From: Cryobacterium sp. SO1
Lineage (GTDB): Bacteria; Actinomycetota; Actinomycetes; Actinomycetales; Microbacteriaceae
Length of the DNA stretch: 64,000 bases
Direction: 5' to 3'
NCBI RefSeq assembly: GCF_004210215.2
Contig: NZ_CP067394.1
Location: 1,364,001-1,428,000 of the forward strand
Below are positions 17,864 to 25,698 of the stretch, piece after piece. Position numbers and translations under genes: made by a program. The number at the start of each line of letters is the position of its first letter. Within the stretch, counting starts at the first letter, position 1. The notes beneath the pieces were generated by a model. It did no database searches and had not been told where the DNA came from. It saw nothing but the letters and a program-made list of their open reading frames with translations.

Positions 17864-18046
17864 ATTTGCGAGTATATACACGTAAAAGTGTTTCCGTCTA
17901 GGCGGAGAGTCACCGCGTTGAGCCGAAATGCTCGCCCGGCGCCGCGCGGCGAGCGCTGAGACCGCGCCACCCAGTTTCGCGCACTGGAAGAGAGCACCCT
18001 CGCCTGACGAGATGGCTCGGCAGTTCGAGACGGGTCGACAGGGTTT

Positions 18047-18075
18047 TAATGGATTTCATTGACTTTAAGCATTAG
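18047..18075. promoter_or_regulatory. shared dyad motif, copy 1 (upstream of SnoaL-like gene)
   Basis: TAATG and CATTA form a perfect inverted pair separated by 18 bases, with TTA at an internal fixed position. The same 29-base pattern occurs at 19259-19287 and 22383-22411. Position upstream of a gene in the redox cluster suggests an operator; the CGNR protein is the likely binder. Confidence 0.45.
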
Positions 18076-18076
18076 T

Positions 18077-18106
18077 TGGGTGAGTGTGGGTGAATCACTC
18101 ACCCAC
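18077..18106. promoter_or_regulatory. strong inverted repeat upstream of the SnoaL-like gene
   Basis: TGGGTGAGTG (18077-18086) and CACTCACCCA (18096-18105) are exact inverted 10-mers. The interior allows an overlapping alternative pair TGTGGGTGA/TCACCCACA (18085-18107). Three GGGTGA half-sites therefore lie just 37 bases before the start codon at 18143. This could be an operator or an mRNA leader hairpin. Confidence 0.5.
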
Positions 18107-18142
18107 ATGATCCGCGTCAACCACACATCGGAGAAGCCCCCC

Positions 18143-18529
18143 ATGAGCACATACGAACGTCGTGCCGAATTCGTGAACGATCTGCGATCGGCCCTCTCGT
18201 CCCAGGATCGAGGGCGACTGACCGATCTTGTAACAGAGGATGTGGTGTGGGTCCTGCCAGGGAGCAACGCGGTCTCCGGAGAGACCATTGGAGTGGAGGG
18301 AATCTTCTCCCGGCTGGAGATGCTTTCCGCTTTTGATGTTCGCATTGAGATCCAGAACGGAATGGTCAGCCCGGACGGGGTGGCAATGATTCTGCACAAC
18401 ACCGGCATCCACAACGGCGCGATTCTGGACGAGTATCTCGTCTCAGCCGTCACCCTCGACGACGGTAAAGCGTCACGAATCGACACTTACGTCAGCGACA
18501 TTCCGATGATGGACGCCTACTTCGTATGA
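18143..18529 (+). CDS. SnoaL-like (NTF2-fold) protein
   Basis: A 128-residue cone-fold protein: FVNDLRSALSSQDRGRLTDL, VTEDVVWVLPG and a late DEYLVSAVTLDDGKASRI. This is the polyketide-cyclase/SnoaL or limonene-epoxide-hydrolase-like scaffold. Specific catalytic residues are not recognisable. ATG 18143 follows GGAGAAG. It opens the redox cluster. Confidence 0.75.
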   Translation: MSTYERRAEFVNDLRSALSSQDRGRLTDLVTEDVVWVLPGSNAVSGETIGVEGIFSRLEMLSAFDVRIEIQNGMVSPDGVAMILHNTGIHNGAILDEYLVSAVTLDDGKASRIDTYVSDIPMMDAYFV

Positions 18530-18599
18530 CGGCGCCCTGCCGGTCGCCGCGGCGATTGGCGGTCATGGACAGTGTCAACAATCGACAAGGAGAACAACC

Positions 18600-19232
18600 G
18601 TGCTGAATCCGTTTCTCATCACTCCCGGCGTAGCCTGGCGGACCGCCGCGCTCGCAGGGGTACTCGTGATCGGCGCAGCAGGCACCGTCGCCGCGTCAAC
18701 GGCGCCGGGCCACGCCTCGAGCGCCAACTCGACTCAACTCGATGCTGCCTCGTCGGTCGAAATGCAAGAGATCCTCTCCGAGTATGTCCACGCGACGGAC
18801 CACCGTGACGGTGTGACGCTCGCAGCGCTCTTCACCGCGGACGGCTCGGTAAACATCCTCGCCCCCGACGGGGAGGGCGGATACAAGCCAGTGACCGCCC
18901 CGATCGTGGGACGCTCGGCTATCGCCGACGCTGTAGCCCATGCCCAAGAGCCGCTTCCATCACTCGGGGCGGAGCATCACGTCATAACCGCACCGATTTC
19001 AAGCGCGTCCGGGTCGGACGGGCATCTCACGATGCAGTTCACGACCTACGCCATTCACGGCGCCGCAGAGCCCGCCGGTGGATGGCCGGCGGGCACGGCG
19101 GGAGCTCAGGGAAGCATCACCCCGTACGAGTCGGGCTACTACGCAGCGACGTTCGTCAAGAGTCACGAATCCTGGTCGATCTCTCGACTGGACATCCAAA
19201 GCGACCTGCCCGTCATCATCCCCGCACAATAA
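18600..19232 (+). CDS. exported SnoaL-like protein
   Basis: A 210-residue protein with an N-terminal hydrophobic segment (WRTAALAGVLVIGAAGTVAA) acting as signal or anchor, then a SnoaL-like domain: EMQEILSEYVHATDHRDGVT, LFTADGSVNI and a late YYAATFVKSHESWSISRL. The family usually takes small-molecule ligands in its cone. GTG 18600 is preceded by AAGGAGAAC. Paired with the preceding cytoplasmic SnoaL-like gene and the transporter that follows. Confidence 0.75.
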   Translation: MLNPFLITPGVAWRTAALAGVLVIGAAGTVAASTAPGHASSANSTQLDAASSVEMQEILSEYVHATDHRDGVTLAALFTADGSVNILAPDGEGGYKPVTAPIVGRSAIADAVAHAQEPLPSLGAEHHVITAPISSASGSDGHLTMQFTTYAIHGAAEPAGGWPAGTAGAQGSITPYESGYYAATFVKSHESWSISRLDIQSDLPVIIPAQ

Positions 19233-19258
19233 ACCGGGAATCAGTTCAACCCAGAAAC

Positions 19259-19287
19259 TAATGAATCCAAATGAGATTAAGCGTTAG
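19259..19287. promoter_or_regulatory. shared dyad motif, copy 2 (upstream of TehA-like gene)
   Basis: TAATG followed after 18 bases by CGTTA, with TTA five bases before the right arm, aligned without gaps to copies at 18047 and 22383. It ends ten bases before the ATG of the transporter gene, so a bound protein would block both transcription and the start region. Confidence 0.45.
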
Positions 19288-19296
19288 GAAAGCGAC

Positions 19297-20331
19297 ATGA
19301 CCACAATCGGCAGTCCCACCCGCATCCCCATGAACACTCTCGCGATCCCGTTCGGCCTGTCCGGGCTCGCGGTGGTGTGGACCGGCGCGAGCCGCGACCT
19401 CGGGTGGTCGCCCGGGATAGCGGACGCTCTGTGGGTGCTCGCGGCGATCGTGTGGGTGTGGATGATTGTGGCGCACACGGTGCGCGGCGCGAAGAGCACC
19501 GAGTCCCTGGCCAGCCAACTCCGGCACCCGGCGCAGGGCCCGATCGCCGCTCTCGTCCCGATCGTCGGAATGTTACTGGGGGCGACCCTCTACCGGGTGG
19601 CGCCGGTGGCAGGCATCGTTCTGGTCGTCGCCTCGATAGCGGTGGCGACGATCTTCGCGGGCTGGCTGCTCAGCTTCTGGGCAGGCGGGAATCTTCAGGT
19701 CGACTCGGTCCACGGCGGGTACTTCCTGCCGACGGTGGCCTCCGGGCTCATCGCGGCGACGACCGCCACCGAGGTGGGACTGACCTCGCTCGCCCTCGGT
19801 GCGTTCGCTGTCGGCATCCTCTTCTGGGTCATGATCTTTGCCCTGCTGCTCGCTCGGCTCGCAACCCGACCGGAACTGGCCGCACCGTTGGCACCCACGC
19901 TCGCCATCATCGTCGCCCCACCGGCGGTCGCCGGAACGGCGTGGTTCGCGATCAGCGGGGGGCGCCAGGGGCCAATGGAGTATGCCCTCGCCGCCGTGAC
20001 CGTTCTCATGGTGCTGATGCAGCTCTTCCTACTACCCCGCTACCGCACACTGAGTTTTTCGCTCGGATTCTGGTCCTTCACCTTCCCCTTCGCGGCCGTG
20101 AGCGGCTATGCGATCGAGTGGCTGTTCCTATTGCGGCCGTTTGGCTGGCAGTTGCTGATTGCCGCCATCCTGTTCGGCATCACGGTGCTGATCGGCACGA
20201 TCGGAATCAAGTCCCTCCACCTCGCCTCTGCCTCGAGCGGGAAGAAAGCTCACGAACTCGCCGCCGCCGACAAGAGCGGCGTCGACCACTCAGCCAACCC
20301 GGCTTCAGCCCTCATCGCCCCATCGAACTGA
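19297..20331 (+). CDS. TehA/SLAC1-like transporter
   Basis: A 344-residue integral membrane protein with about ten spans and an LGFWSFTFPFAAVSGYAI segment typical of the C4-dicarboxylate/tellurite-resistance (TehA/SLAC1, PF03595) family. The C-terminal 35 residues are hydrophilic. Members conduct anions or export toxic compounds, so it may export a product of the neighbouring enzymes. ATG 19297 is eight bases after GGAAAG. Confidence 0.82.
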   Translation: MTTIGSPTRIPMNTLAIPFGLSGLAVVWTGASRDLGWSPGIADALWVLAAIVWVWMIVAHTVRGAKSTESLASQLRHPAQGPIAALVPIVGMLLGATLYRVAPVAGIVLVVASIAVATIFAGWLLSFWAGGNLQVDSVHGGYFLPTVASGLIAATTATEVGLTSLALGAFAVGILFWVMIFALLLARLATRPELAAPLAPTLAIIVAPPAVAGTAWFAISGGRQGPMEYALAAVTVLMVLMQLFLLPRYRTLSFSLGFWSFTFPFAAVSGYAIEWLFLLRPFGWQLLIAAILFGITVLIGTIGIKSLHLASASSGKKAHELAAADKSGVDHSANPASALIAPSN

Positions 20332-20352
20332 CCCAAAGGGACCGGAAACACC

Positions 20353-20606
20353 ATGACCGATATCGACACCGCTGCGCTTCCGAAGGTAGTTGTCGCCTAT
20401 CTTGAACGATCCCACGGGCCGGACCCGGCAACGGCGATCACCCTGTTCGCTCCAACCGCGATTGTCTCCGGCAGCGGCACCCGCTACGCGGGCAGAACGA
20501 GGTGTGGCCGCCAGAAGGCAACTTCCCGGGCGGAATCGTCGAGTTGCGCCACCGCTTCACGCTCAACGACAGCGAAACGGCGATCGATCAGCTCACCATC
20601 TCGTAA
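20353..20606 (+). pseudogene. SnoaL-like gene with internal deletion and frameshift
   Basis: The 5' part reads MTDIDTAALPKVVVAYLERS and continues to GSGTRYAG. In another frame the family C-terminus follows at once: NFPGGIVELRHRFTLNDSET to the stop at 20606. A SnoaL-like protein of this type would be about 120-130 residues; roughly 40 central codons and the frame are missing. The gene lies 21 bases after the transporter stop and was evidently part of the same operon. Confidence 0.7.
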
Positions 20607-20674
20607 ACCCCCGCACCTGCTCACCGAAACCAGACCCACGGGGCGAGTAACGCAACATGACAGCTAAGGAACGA

Positions 20675-20836
20675 ATGACCATGCAGATTCATCACCGCTT
20701 TGTCGAGATCGAAGGCCGGCAAGTGTTCTATCGCGAGGCCGGAGACGCCACAGCCCCGCACATCCTGCTTCTCCACGGTGCTCCGGCGAGCTCGCACATT
20801 TTCCGGAACCTGATTCCGCTCCTCGCGGATAACTAG
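20675..20836 (+). pseudogene. alpha/beta-hydrolase, 5' remnant only
   Basis: Starts well (AAGGA then ATG 20675) and reads VEIEGRQVFYREAGD, then LLLHGAPASSHIFRNLIPLL and a stop after 53 codons. The HGxPxSS oxyanion loop is that of haloalkane-dehalogenase-like hydrolases of about 290 residues. The nucleophile, acid and histidine regions are gone. Only 102 bases separate the stop from the next gene, so the rest was deleted. Confidence 0.75.
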
Positions 20837-20938
20837 CTCGACTTCGTGGGGCGAACCATCCGAAAGGCCTGACACCTATCTCGCCCACCCGACACCGCAA
20901 ATACAACTGGACCACCGACGCACTCCCAAGGAGCACTC

Positions 20939-22300
20939 ATGACCTCTCCCCTCACAAATTCGACCCCGCCCATCGTTGCCCACGCCGGCGAAGCGGGCTA
21001 TGACGCCGCAACGGCGAGCTACAACCTGCGCTCCACGATTGCCCCGGCGGCCGCAGCGGTGGCCACCACCACCACTCAGGTGCAAGACCTCGTTGCGCTC
21101 GCCCGGGACCGCGGGCTCAAGATCCGGGTTCACTCGACCGGCCACGGATTCAATTCGGTCCGCCCGATGGGGGACGCCCTGTTGATCCGGACGAAGATGG
21201 CCGCTCCGGTCTCAGTGAGCCTGTCCGAGAAGACCGCGGTTGTCCCGGCCGGGGCGACGTGGGGAGAAGTCACGGCGGCTGCTGCGCCCTTCGGGCTAGC
21301 GCCGCTGCACGGCTCCAGCCCCACCGTCGGTGCCATCGGATATCTCCTGCAGGGCGGCATCAGTTTCTACGGCCGCAAGTACGGTGTGGCTGCGAACTCC
21401 ATTCGCTCGATCACCCTCGTACTCGCGAATGCCGCCCTGGTCACGGTCGACGCCGAGAGCAGCAGTGAGCTGTTCTGGGCCCTGCGCGGTGGTGGCGGCG
21501 GGTTCGGAATCGTGACCTCGGTCACCATCGCTCTCGTCGAGGTGCCCTCCGTCGCAACCGGGTCGACGTTCTGGCCCGCGTCCAGCGCGGTCGCCGTCCT
21601 CGAGGCCTGGGAGAAATGGTCCCGCACGGCAAGCGACAGTGCGTCCACGGCGTTCCGCATGATGCGTATCCCGCCGCAACCTGGCCTGCCGTCCGCGCTC
21701 ACTGATGGCCCCGTTATCTGCATCGACGGCGCCGTCCTCGACGACGACGAGACCAATGGTTTGGTGCTGATCAACGAACTGCTCGACCCGCTCCGCACCG
21801 ATGCGGCCCCGCTTCTGGACACCTGGCACACGGGAAGTCCGTCCGAGGTTTCCACCACGCATGCCGACCCCGCCGAGCCGGTGCCGTTCTTCGGTGACCA
21901 TGTCTCGCTCACCGGGCTCGGCGCGGACGGCATCCGTGCGCTGACCACGGCCCTGGCGGAACCGTCGGCCGCCAGCCTGGCGATTGTTGAACTTCGCCAG
22001 CTCGGCGGGGCGCTCGCGGTTGCCGATCCAAGCGGCGGCGCCGTGAACGCGGTGAGCGGAGAATTTGGTTTCTTCGCCGTCGGCATCATCGCAGGGCCGG
22101 TCACCGAGAAGGACGTGGCGGCGGAACTCGACCGCCTCCGCGCGGTCCTTGCCCCGTGGACGTCGGAATACACCGTGCCGAGCTTTGTCGAGAGGCTCGG
22201 CGCGCCTCAGAAGTCATTCGACGAGGCAACAGCCTCTCGAGTGCGCGACCTTCGCCGTCGATTCGACCCCGATGGCGTATTCGGCGGTGATGTGGCCTAA
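20939..22300 (+). CDS. FAD-linked oxidoreductase (PCMH type), mono-covalent form
   Basis: A 453-residue vanillyl-alcohol-oxidase-fold flavoprotein. VHSTGHGFNSV holds the histidine position used for 8-alpha linkage. The second attachment loop reads HGSSPTVGAIGY, where a bicovalent enzyme has a cysteine, so at most a single covalent bond is expected. FWALRGGGGGFGIVTSV completes the FAD domain; the short tail RRRFDPDGVFGGD corresponds to the BBE end. ATG 20939 follows AAGGAG. Probably the main enzyme of the redox cluster; substrate unknown. Confidence 0.85.
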   Translation: MTSPLTNSTPPIVAHAGEAGYDAATASYNLRSTIAPAAAAVATTTTQVQDLVALARDRGLKIRVHSTGHGFNSVRPMGDALLIRTKMAAPVSVSLSEKTAVVPAGATWGEVTAAAAPFGLAPLHGSSPTVGAIGYLLQGGISFYGRKYGVAANSIRSITLVLANAALVTVDAESSSELFWALRGGGGGFGIVTSVTIALVEVPSVATGSTFWPASSAVAVLEAWEKWSRTASDSASTAFRMMRIPPQPGLPSALTDGPVICIDGAVLDDDETNGLVLINELLDPLRTDAAPLLDTWHTGSPSEVSTTHADPAEPVPFFGDHVSLTGLGADGIRALTTALAEPSAASLAIVELRQLGGALAVADPSGGAVNAVSGEFGFFAVGIIAGPVTEKDVAAELDRLRAVLAPWTSEYTVPSFVERLGAPQKSFDEATASRVRDLRRRFDPDGVFGGDVA

Positions 22301-22324
22301 CCGTCCTCGAAGGCTCAACGACCC

Positions 22325-22354
22325 CGCGGGGCGTCGTGGTCAGGGCGCCCCGCG
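22325..22354 (+). terminator. hairpin after the flavoprotein gene
   Basis: CGCGGGGCG (22325-22333) and CGCCCCGCG (22346-22354) are exact inverted 9-mers with a 12-base loop, 24 bases after the stop at 22300. No T-tract follows, as is common in actinobacteria. Likely terminates the 18-22 kb operon before the CGNR gene. Confidence 0.5.
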
Positions 22355-22382
22355 TGCGTGGCATCGACAAGCGCGCAGGAAC

Positions 22383-22411
22383 TAATGCACAAATATCAAC
22401 TTATCCGTTAT
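22383..22411. promoter_or_regulatory. shared dyad motif, copy 3 (upstream of CGNR regulator)
   Basis: TAATG and CGTTA with 18 bases between, including the fixed TTA, aligned gap-free to the copies at 18047 and 19259. It lies 18 bases before the regulator start, consistent with autoregulation. Confidence 0.45.
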
Positions 22412-22429
22412 TTCAGGTAGTCTGGGGAC

Positions 22430-23020
22430 ATGAGCACTCCGTCCATCAAGGTAGCTGCTCGCGACGCCGGCCTGGTCATTGCCGGGGAGCCCCTGGCCGT
22501 TGATCTAGCGGACACCATCAGGATGTCGTTTGATCCCCCTCGGGATCTGATCCAGGACGTCCAGCGCAACGAGATCTTCTGGAAGGTCGAGCAGCCACAA
22601 CTGCCCGAGGGAGCCGGAGCGGCAGACCTGGAGAGTACCAAGCGACTCCGCGCAGGCATCCGGCGACTCTTCGATGCGAAAGTAGACGGTGCCCCGCTTG
22701 ACGCAGACGCCCTCCATCTGATCAACCAATTCGCCGCCGCCGCTATCGCGCAACCGCAGCTCTCGACGACCGAGGAACGTCCCGTCGCGCGGGTGAACTG
22801 GATCTCCGAGACACCCGGCGCCCTATCCCTGGCCGTGGCCGCGCGGTCCGCCATTGAGGTGTTGACCGGACCAAATGCCGACCGTTTGCGGCGCTGCGCG
22901 TCACACGCCTGCAGTATGTTCTTCGTCGCTCTAAACGCTAAGCGCCAATGGTGCACCCCGGACGGCTGCGGTAACCGGGAACGCGTAGCTCGGTACGCTC
23001 GGGCAGCCGTTCCCATCTGA
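22430..23020 (+). CDS. CGNR zinc-finger (ABATE-domain) transcription regulator
   Basis: A 196-residue protein. The N-terminal ABATE-like domain includes AGEPLAVDLADTIRMS; the C-terminal CGNR zinc finger has its four cysteines in RRCASHACSMFF and WCTPDGCGNRERVARY. This family is thought to be stress-responsive DNA-binding regulators. ATG 22430 has no spaced Shine-Dalgarno and a possible -10 (TAGTCT) seven bases before it, so the mRNA may be leaderless. It sits behind the redox cluster and shares its dyad motif. Confidence 0.85.
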   Translation: MSTPSIKVAARDAGLVIAGEPLAVDLADTIRMSFDPPRDLIQDVQRNEIFWKVEQPQLPEGAGAADLESTKRLRAGIRRLFDAKVDGAPLDADALHLINQFAAAAIAQPQLSTTEERPVARVNWISETPGALSLAVAARSAIEVLTGPNADRLRRCASHACSMFFVALNAKRQWCTPDGCGNRERVARYARAAVPI

Positions 23021-23240
23021 CTTAGAGTTTCGAGCCACGGTACACATTGGCGGGGTCGGCCAAAGGACCCGAGCGGCTCAGAGAGCTGTAGTTTTCTGAG
23101 ACGCGCAGAGGGCCGCGCCAATCGCGGTGAGACGCAGCAACAGCGTTGGCGAGGGCGGCATATTTCTCTGCCTTGCCATGTTGGCAAAACTGACATCACA
23201 CCGTTCGATTGTGATGACCCGATGGCCGCCTTGGACCCGG

Positions 23241-24179
23241 TCATGATGCCGTGGATAGCGCGGGCCGGCGTAGACGGAACTCCGAGGGCGTAGTTCCCAC
23301 TTGCCGCTTGAAGGCAGTGCTGAAGGCGTAGGCGTTGTTGTATCCCACGCTACGAGCGACTTCTGAAACCGTGGTGCCAGGTGAATGGAGCAGGTCGCCG
23401 GCGATAGTGAGCCGCCAGCGGGTGAGGTAGGCCATCGGCGGTTCACCGACGCTGGTTCGAAACCGGGCAGCAAGCGAAGCGCGAGAGGTGTTGACGTGGC
23501 GGGCGAGGGACTCCACTGTCCAGGGAGCGGCGGGTTCAGCATGGAGGGACTCGAGAGCGCGTGCTACCAACGGGTCGCTACACGTGAGCCACGTTGCTTC
23601 ACCAGCGCGGCTAGGGTCCTCGACCCAGCTACGGATAGTGCTGATGACGAGCACATCAAGAAGGCGATCGACCACTACCTGAGCGGCAGGGTCATCGGTT
23701 GCCAGCTCACGCTCGAGCAACCCGATCAGAGTGCCGTCGGAACGGTTGTGGGGCACGATGGTGAGCCTGGGCAGCGCGCGAGCGACGAGGCCGCCGGCCT
23801 CGTCGGGGCGTTCATAGGTACCGACGAGCAACGACGTCTCGCCCTCGGCCGCATTGCCCCACCGTCGGATGCCGTGCCGGAGTTCATCTCGAAGATCGCG
23901 GCCGTCCAGGGTGGTGCAGCTCTGGCCGGGACCAATCTCGATCGAGGGTGCGCTGGCAGCTTCATCGGTCACGATGTAGGCATCAGGGCCACGAATGAGG
24001 GCGACATCACCGGCTGTAAGCAGCACATCATCCACGCGGGCGTGCCCGCGGGTGACGGCGACGACAGTGAGAGCGGCGTTGTCATCGACGCGGATAGCCC
24101 AGGGGGCGTTCATGTGCATCGCCAGTGCGAAAGCACCCACCGCCCGAGGGCCGTCCAAGAAATAAGTCAGGGGGTCCAT
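23241..24179 (-). CDS. AraC-family regulator with cupin sensor domain
   Basis: A 312-residue regulator: N-terminal AraC-binding-like cupin (about 1-170; DPLTYFLDGPRAVGAFALAM and WAIRVDDNAALTVVAV) and a C-terminal double helix-turn-helix, VESLARHVNTSRASLAARF and VARSVGYNNAYAFSTAFKRQ. It diverges from the NmrA-like gene at 24260 and is its probable regulator. Confidence 0.88.
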   Translation of the reverse strand: MDPLTYFLDGPRAVGAFALAMHMNAPWAIRVDDNAALTVVAVTRGHARVDDVLLTAGDVALIRGPDAYIVTDEAASAPSIEIGPGQSCTTLDGRDLRDELRHGIRRWGNAAEGETSLLVGTYERPDEAGGLVARALPRLTIVPHNRSDGTLIGLLERELATDDPAAQVVVDRLLDVLVISTIRSWVEDPSRAGEATWLTCSDPLVARALESLHAEPAAPWTVESLARHVNTSRASLAARFRTSVGEPPMAYLTRWRLTIAGDLLHSPGTTVSEVARSVGYNNAYAFSTAFKRQVGTTPSEFRLRRPALSTAS

Positions 24180-24259
24180 CCACCTAATTTAGACGATGAC
24201 AAAGGGTTTTCCTAGTCTGACCTATTCTCAGTCCAGTTGGATGCCTGTGTACTTATGTC

Positions 24260-25066
24260 ATGACCACTCTCATCCTCGGCGGGGCCGGACGTTCCGGCTC
24301 GCGCATACTCGATCGCCTGACCGCTGACGTTTTTCCGGTGCGGTCCGCTTCACGTCGAACCGGCTTCGACTGGGAAGACCGAGAGACCTGGCGTAGCGCT
24401 CTTCGCGGCGTCACGGCGGCCTACGTGTGCTTCACCCCCGACCTTGCTTTTCCGGGAGTGACGGAAAAGATGGAGGCACTCGGCATGCTGGCTGCTGAGC
24501 ACGGCCTCCAGCGGCTCGTGCTGCTCTCGGGTCGTGGCGAAGAGGGCGCGAGAGCGAGCGAGGAGGCGCTTCGCAGTGGCGGGGTGCCGACGACGGTATT
24601 GCGCTGTTCCTGGTTTCAGCAAAACTTTTCGGAACACTTTCTCGCCGGTCCCGTGCGTCGCGGTCGGCTGCGGCTACCAGCGCCCGACACACCTGAAGCA
24701 TTTGTCGATCTCGATGACATCGCGGACGCCGCAGTTCTGGCCCTGACCAGCTCCGCTCCGCAGAATGAAACGTTCGAGCTATCCGGGCCCGAGCTGCTGA
24801 CCTTCGCGCAAGCAGCAGAGATCCTGGCCGCCGCTGTCAGGCGACCGGTCACCTTCGAGTCAGTCGACGTTCCGACCTTCGTTGAAGACCTCGCCCTGGA
24901 CGGCGTGCCAGCCCATGAAGCTGAACCCCTTGCGTACCTCTTCACTGACATCCTCGATGGACGAAACGCATCATTGTCTGACAGAATCCAAGCCCTACTC
25001 CACCGCCAGCCATCGTCATTCCAGACGTACGCGCGGCGCACGGCTGAATCCGGAGTGTGGTCGTGA
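24260..25066 (+). CDS. NmrA-like NAD(P)-binding protein
   Basis: A 268-residue Rossmann protein with LILGGAGRSGSRILDRL at the start, LVLLSGRGEEGARASEEAL, LRCSWFQQNFSEHFL and a late FELSGPELLTFAQAAEIL. The organisation resembles the protein at 12318-13142. Such proteins reduce quinone-like or sugar substrates or sense NADP. ATG 24260; divergent from the AraC gene, followed by a coupled membrane-protein gene. Confidence 0.84.
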   Translation: MTTLILGGAGRSGSRILDRLTADVFPVRSASRRTGFDWEDRETWRSALRGVTAAYVCFTPDLAFPGVTEKMEALGMLAAEHGLQRLVLLSGRGEEGARASEEALRSGGVPTTVLRCSWFQQNFSEHFLAGPVRRGRLRLPAPDTPEAFVDLDDIADAAVLALTSSAPQNETFELSGPELLTFAQAAEILAAAVRRPVTFESVDVPTFVEDLALDGVPAHEAEPLAYLFTDILDGRNASLSDRIQALLHRQPSSFQTYARRTAESGVWS

Positions 25067-25509
25067 TCCAGGTCGCTGCAGTCGTGGGGGCAGGGTTGCT
25101 CAGCGGGGTCTATGCAGCTTTCTCGACCATGGTGATGCCGGCGCTGAGGCGTCTTGACGACGGCGATGCCACAACTGCCATGATCCAGATCAACAGGACG
25201 GCCGAACGCGGCCCGTTCATCTTGATCTTCGCCGCCGCAGCAGTGGCAGCCACTGGTCTGGCCGCAGCCGCGGTGCCCCGAGGCGCCATCATCGAATTGG
25301 TCGTCGCGGGAGCGTCTCTGGCGAGTACCGTCGTGACAATGGCCATCAACGTCCCACTCAACCGGCGGCTCGAACGCGATGGTTCGACCTTCTGGGCCGA
25401 ATACAGCGTCCGTTGGACGAGGGCAAACACAGTGCGCGCCGCCTTCGCCGCGACCGCTGTCATCGTCGCTGGCACGCACTGGGCCCAGAACCAGACCAGC
25501 ATTCACTAG
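25063..25509 (+). CDS. DUF1772 (anthrone-oxygenase-like) membrane protein
   Basis: A 148-residue protein with four membrane spans; VYAAFSTMVMPALRRLDD after the first span and NVPLNRRLERDGSTFWAEYS before the last are hallmarks of DUF1772. GTG 25063 overlaps the NmrA-like stop (GTGA) and has GGAG seven bases upstream; GTG 25057 is an alternative. Fungal relatives are linked to anthrone oxidation, so a co-operating oxidoreductase pair is plausible. Confidence 0.78.
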   Translation: MIQVAAVVGAGLLSGVYAAFSTMVMPALRRLDDGDATTAMIQINRTAERGPFILIFAAAAVAATGLAAAAVPRGAIIELVVAGASLASTVVTMAINVPLNRRLERDGSTFWAEYSVRWTRANTVRAAFAATAVIVAGTHWAQNQTSIH

Positions 25510-25584
25510 CATCCCTCGCAAGACGACTCACAGACGGGTCGAGAACATATGGCGGTTACTGCCACAACTTGATACGGTTGCTGC

Positions 25585-25698
25585 ATGATGTTCTCTGACG
25601 AACGACCAAGGCCTGAGACGATGCTCGAGGCGAGAAATCTGACCAAGATCCCGGTTCGCGATGGCCGCATCGTCAGCGGTTCGGAGGTGGCAGCATGA
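25585..25698 (+). pseudogene. ABC exporter ATPase with about 200 codons deleted
   Basis: The reading frame MLEARNLTK (from 25621) is the start of a LolD/MacB-type ATPase, and it is joined after one codon to PVRDGRIVSGSEVAA, the normal end. All nucleotide-binding motifs (Walker A, signature, Walker B) are missing, so about 200 codons were removed without breaking the frame. Its TGA overlaps the ATG of the permease gene, as expected for the intact operon. Confidence 0.7.

Noticed and set aside
17878..17891. ACAC/GTGT dyad before the MarR gene
   Set aside because: Arms of only four bases; too weak to call an operator.
23022..23190. Leftward 50-codon stretch reading EKYAALANAVAASHRDWRG near the CGNR gene
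   Set aside because: It looks protein-like but has no start, ribosome site or recognisable family and may be chance coding in G+C-rich DNA.
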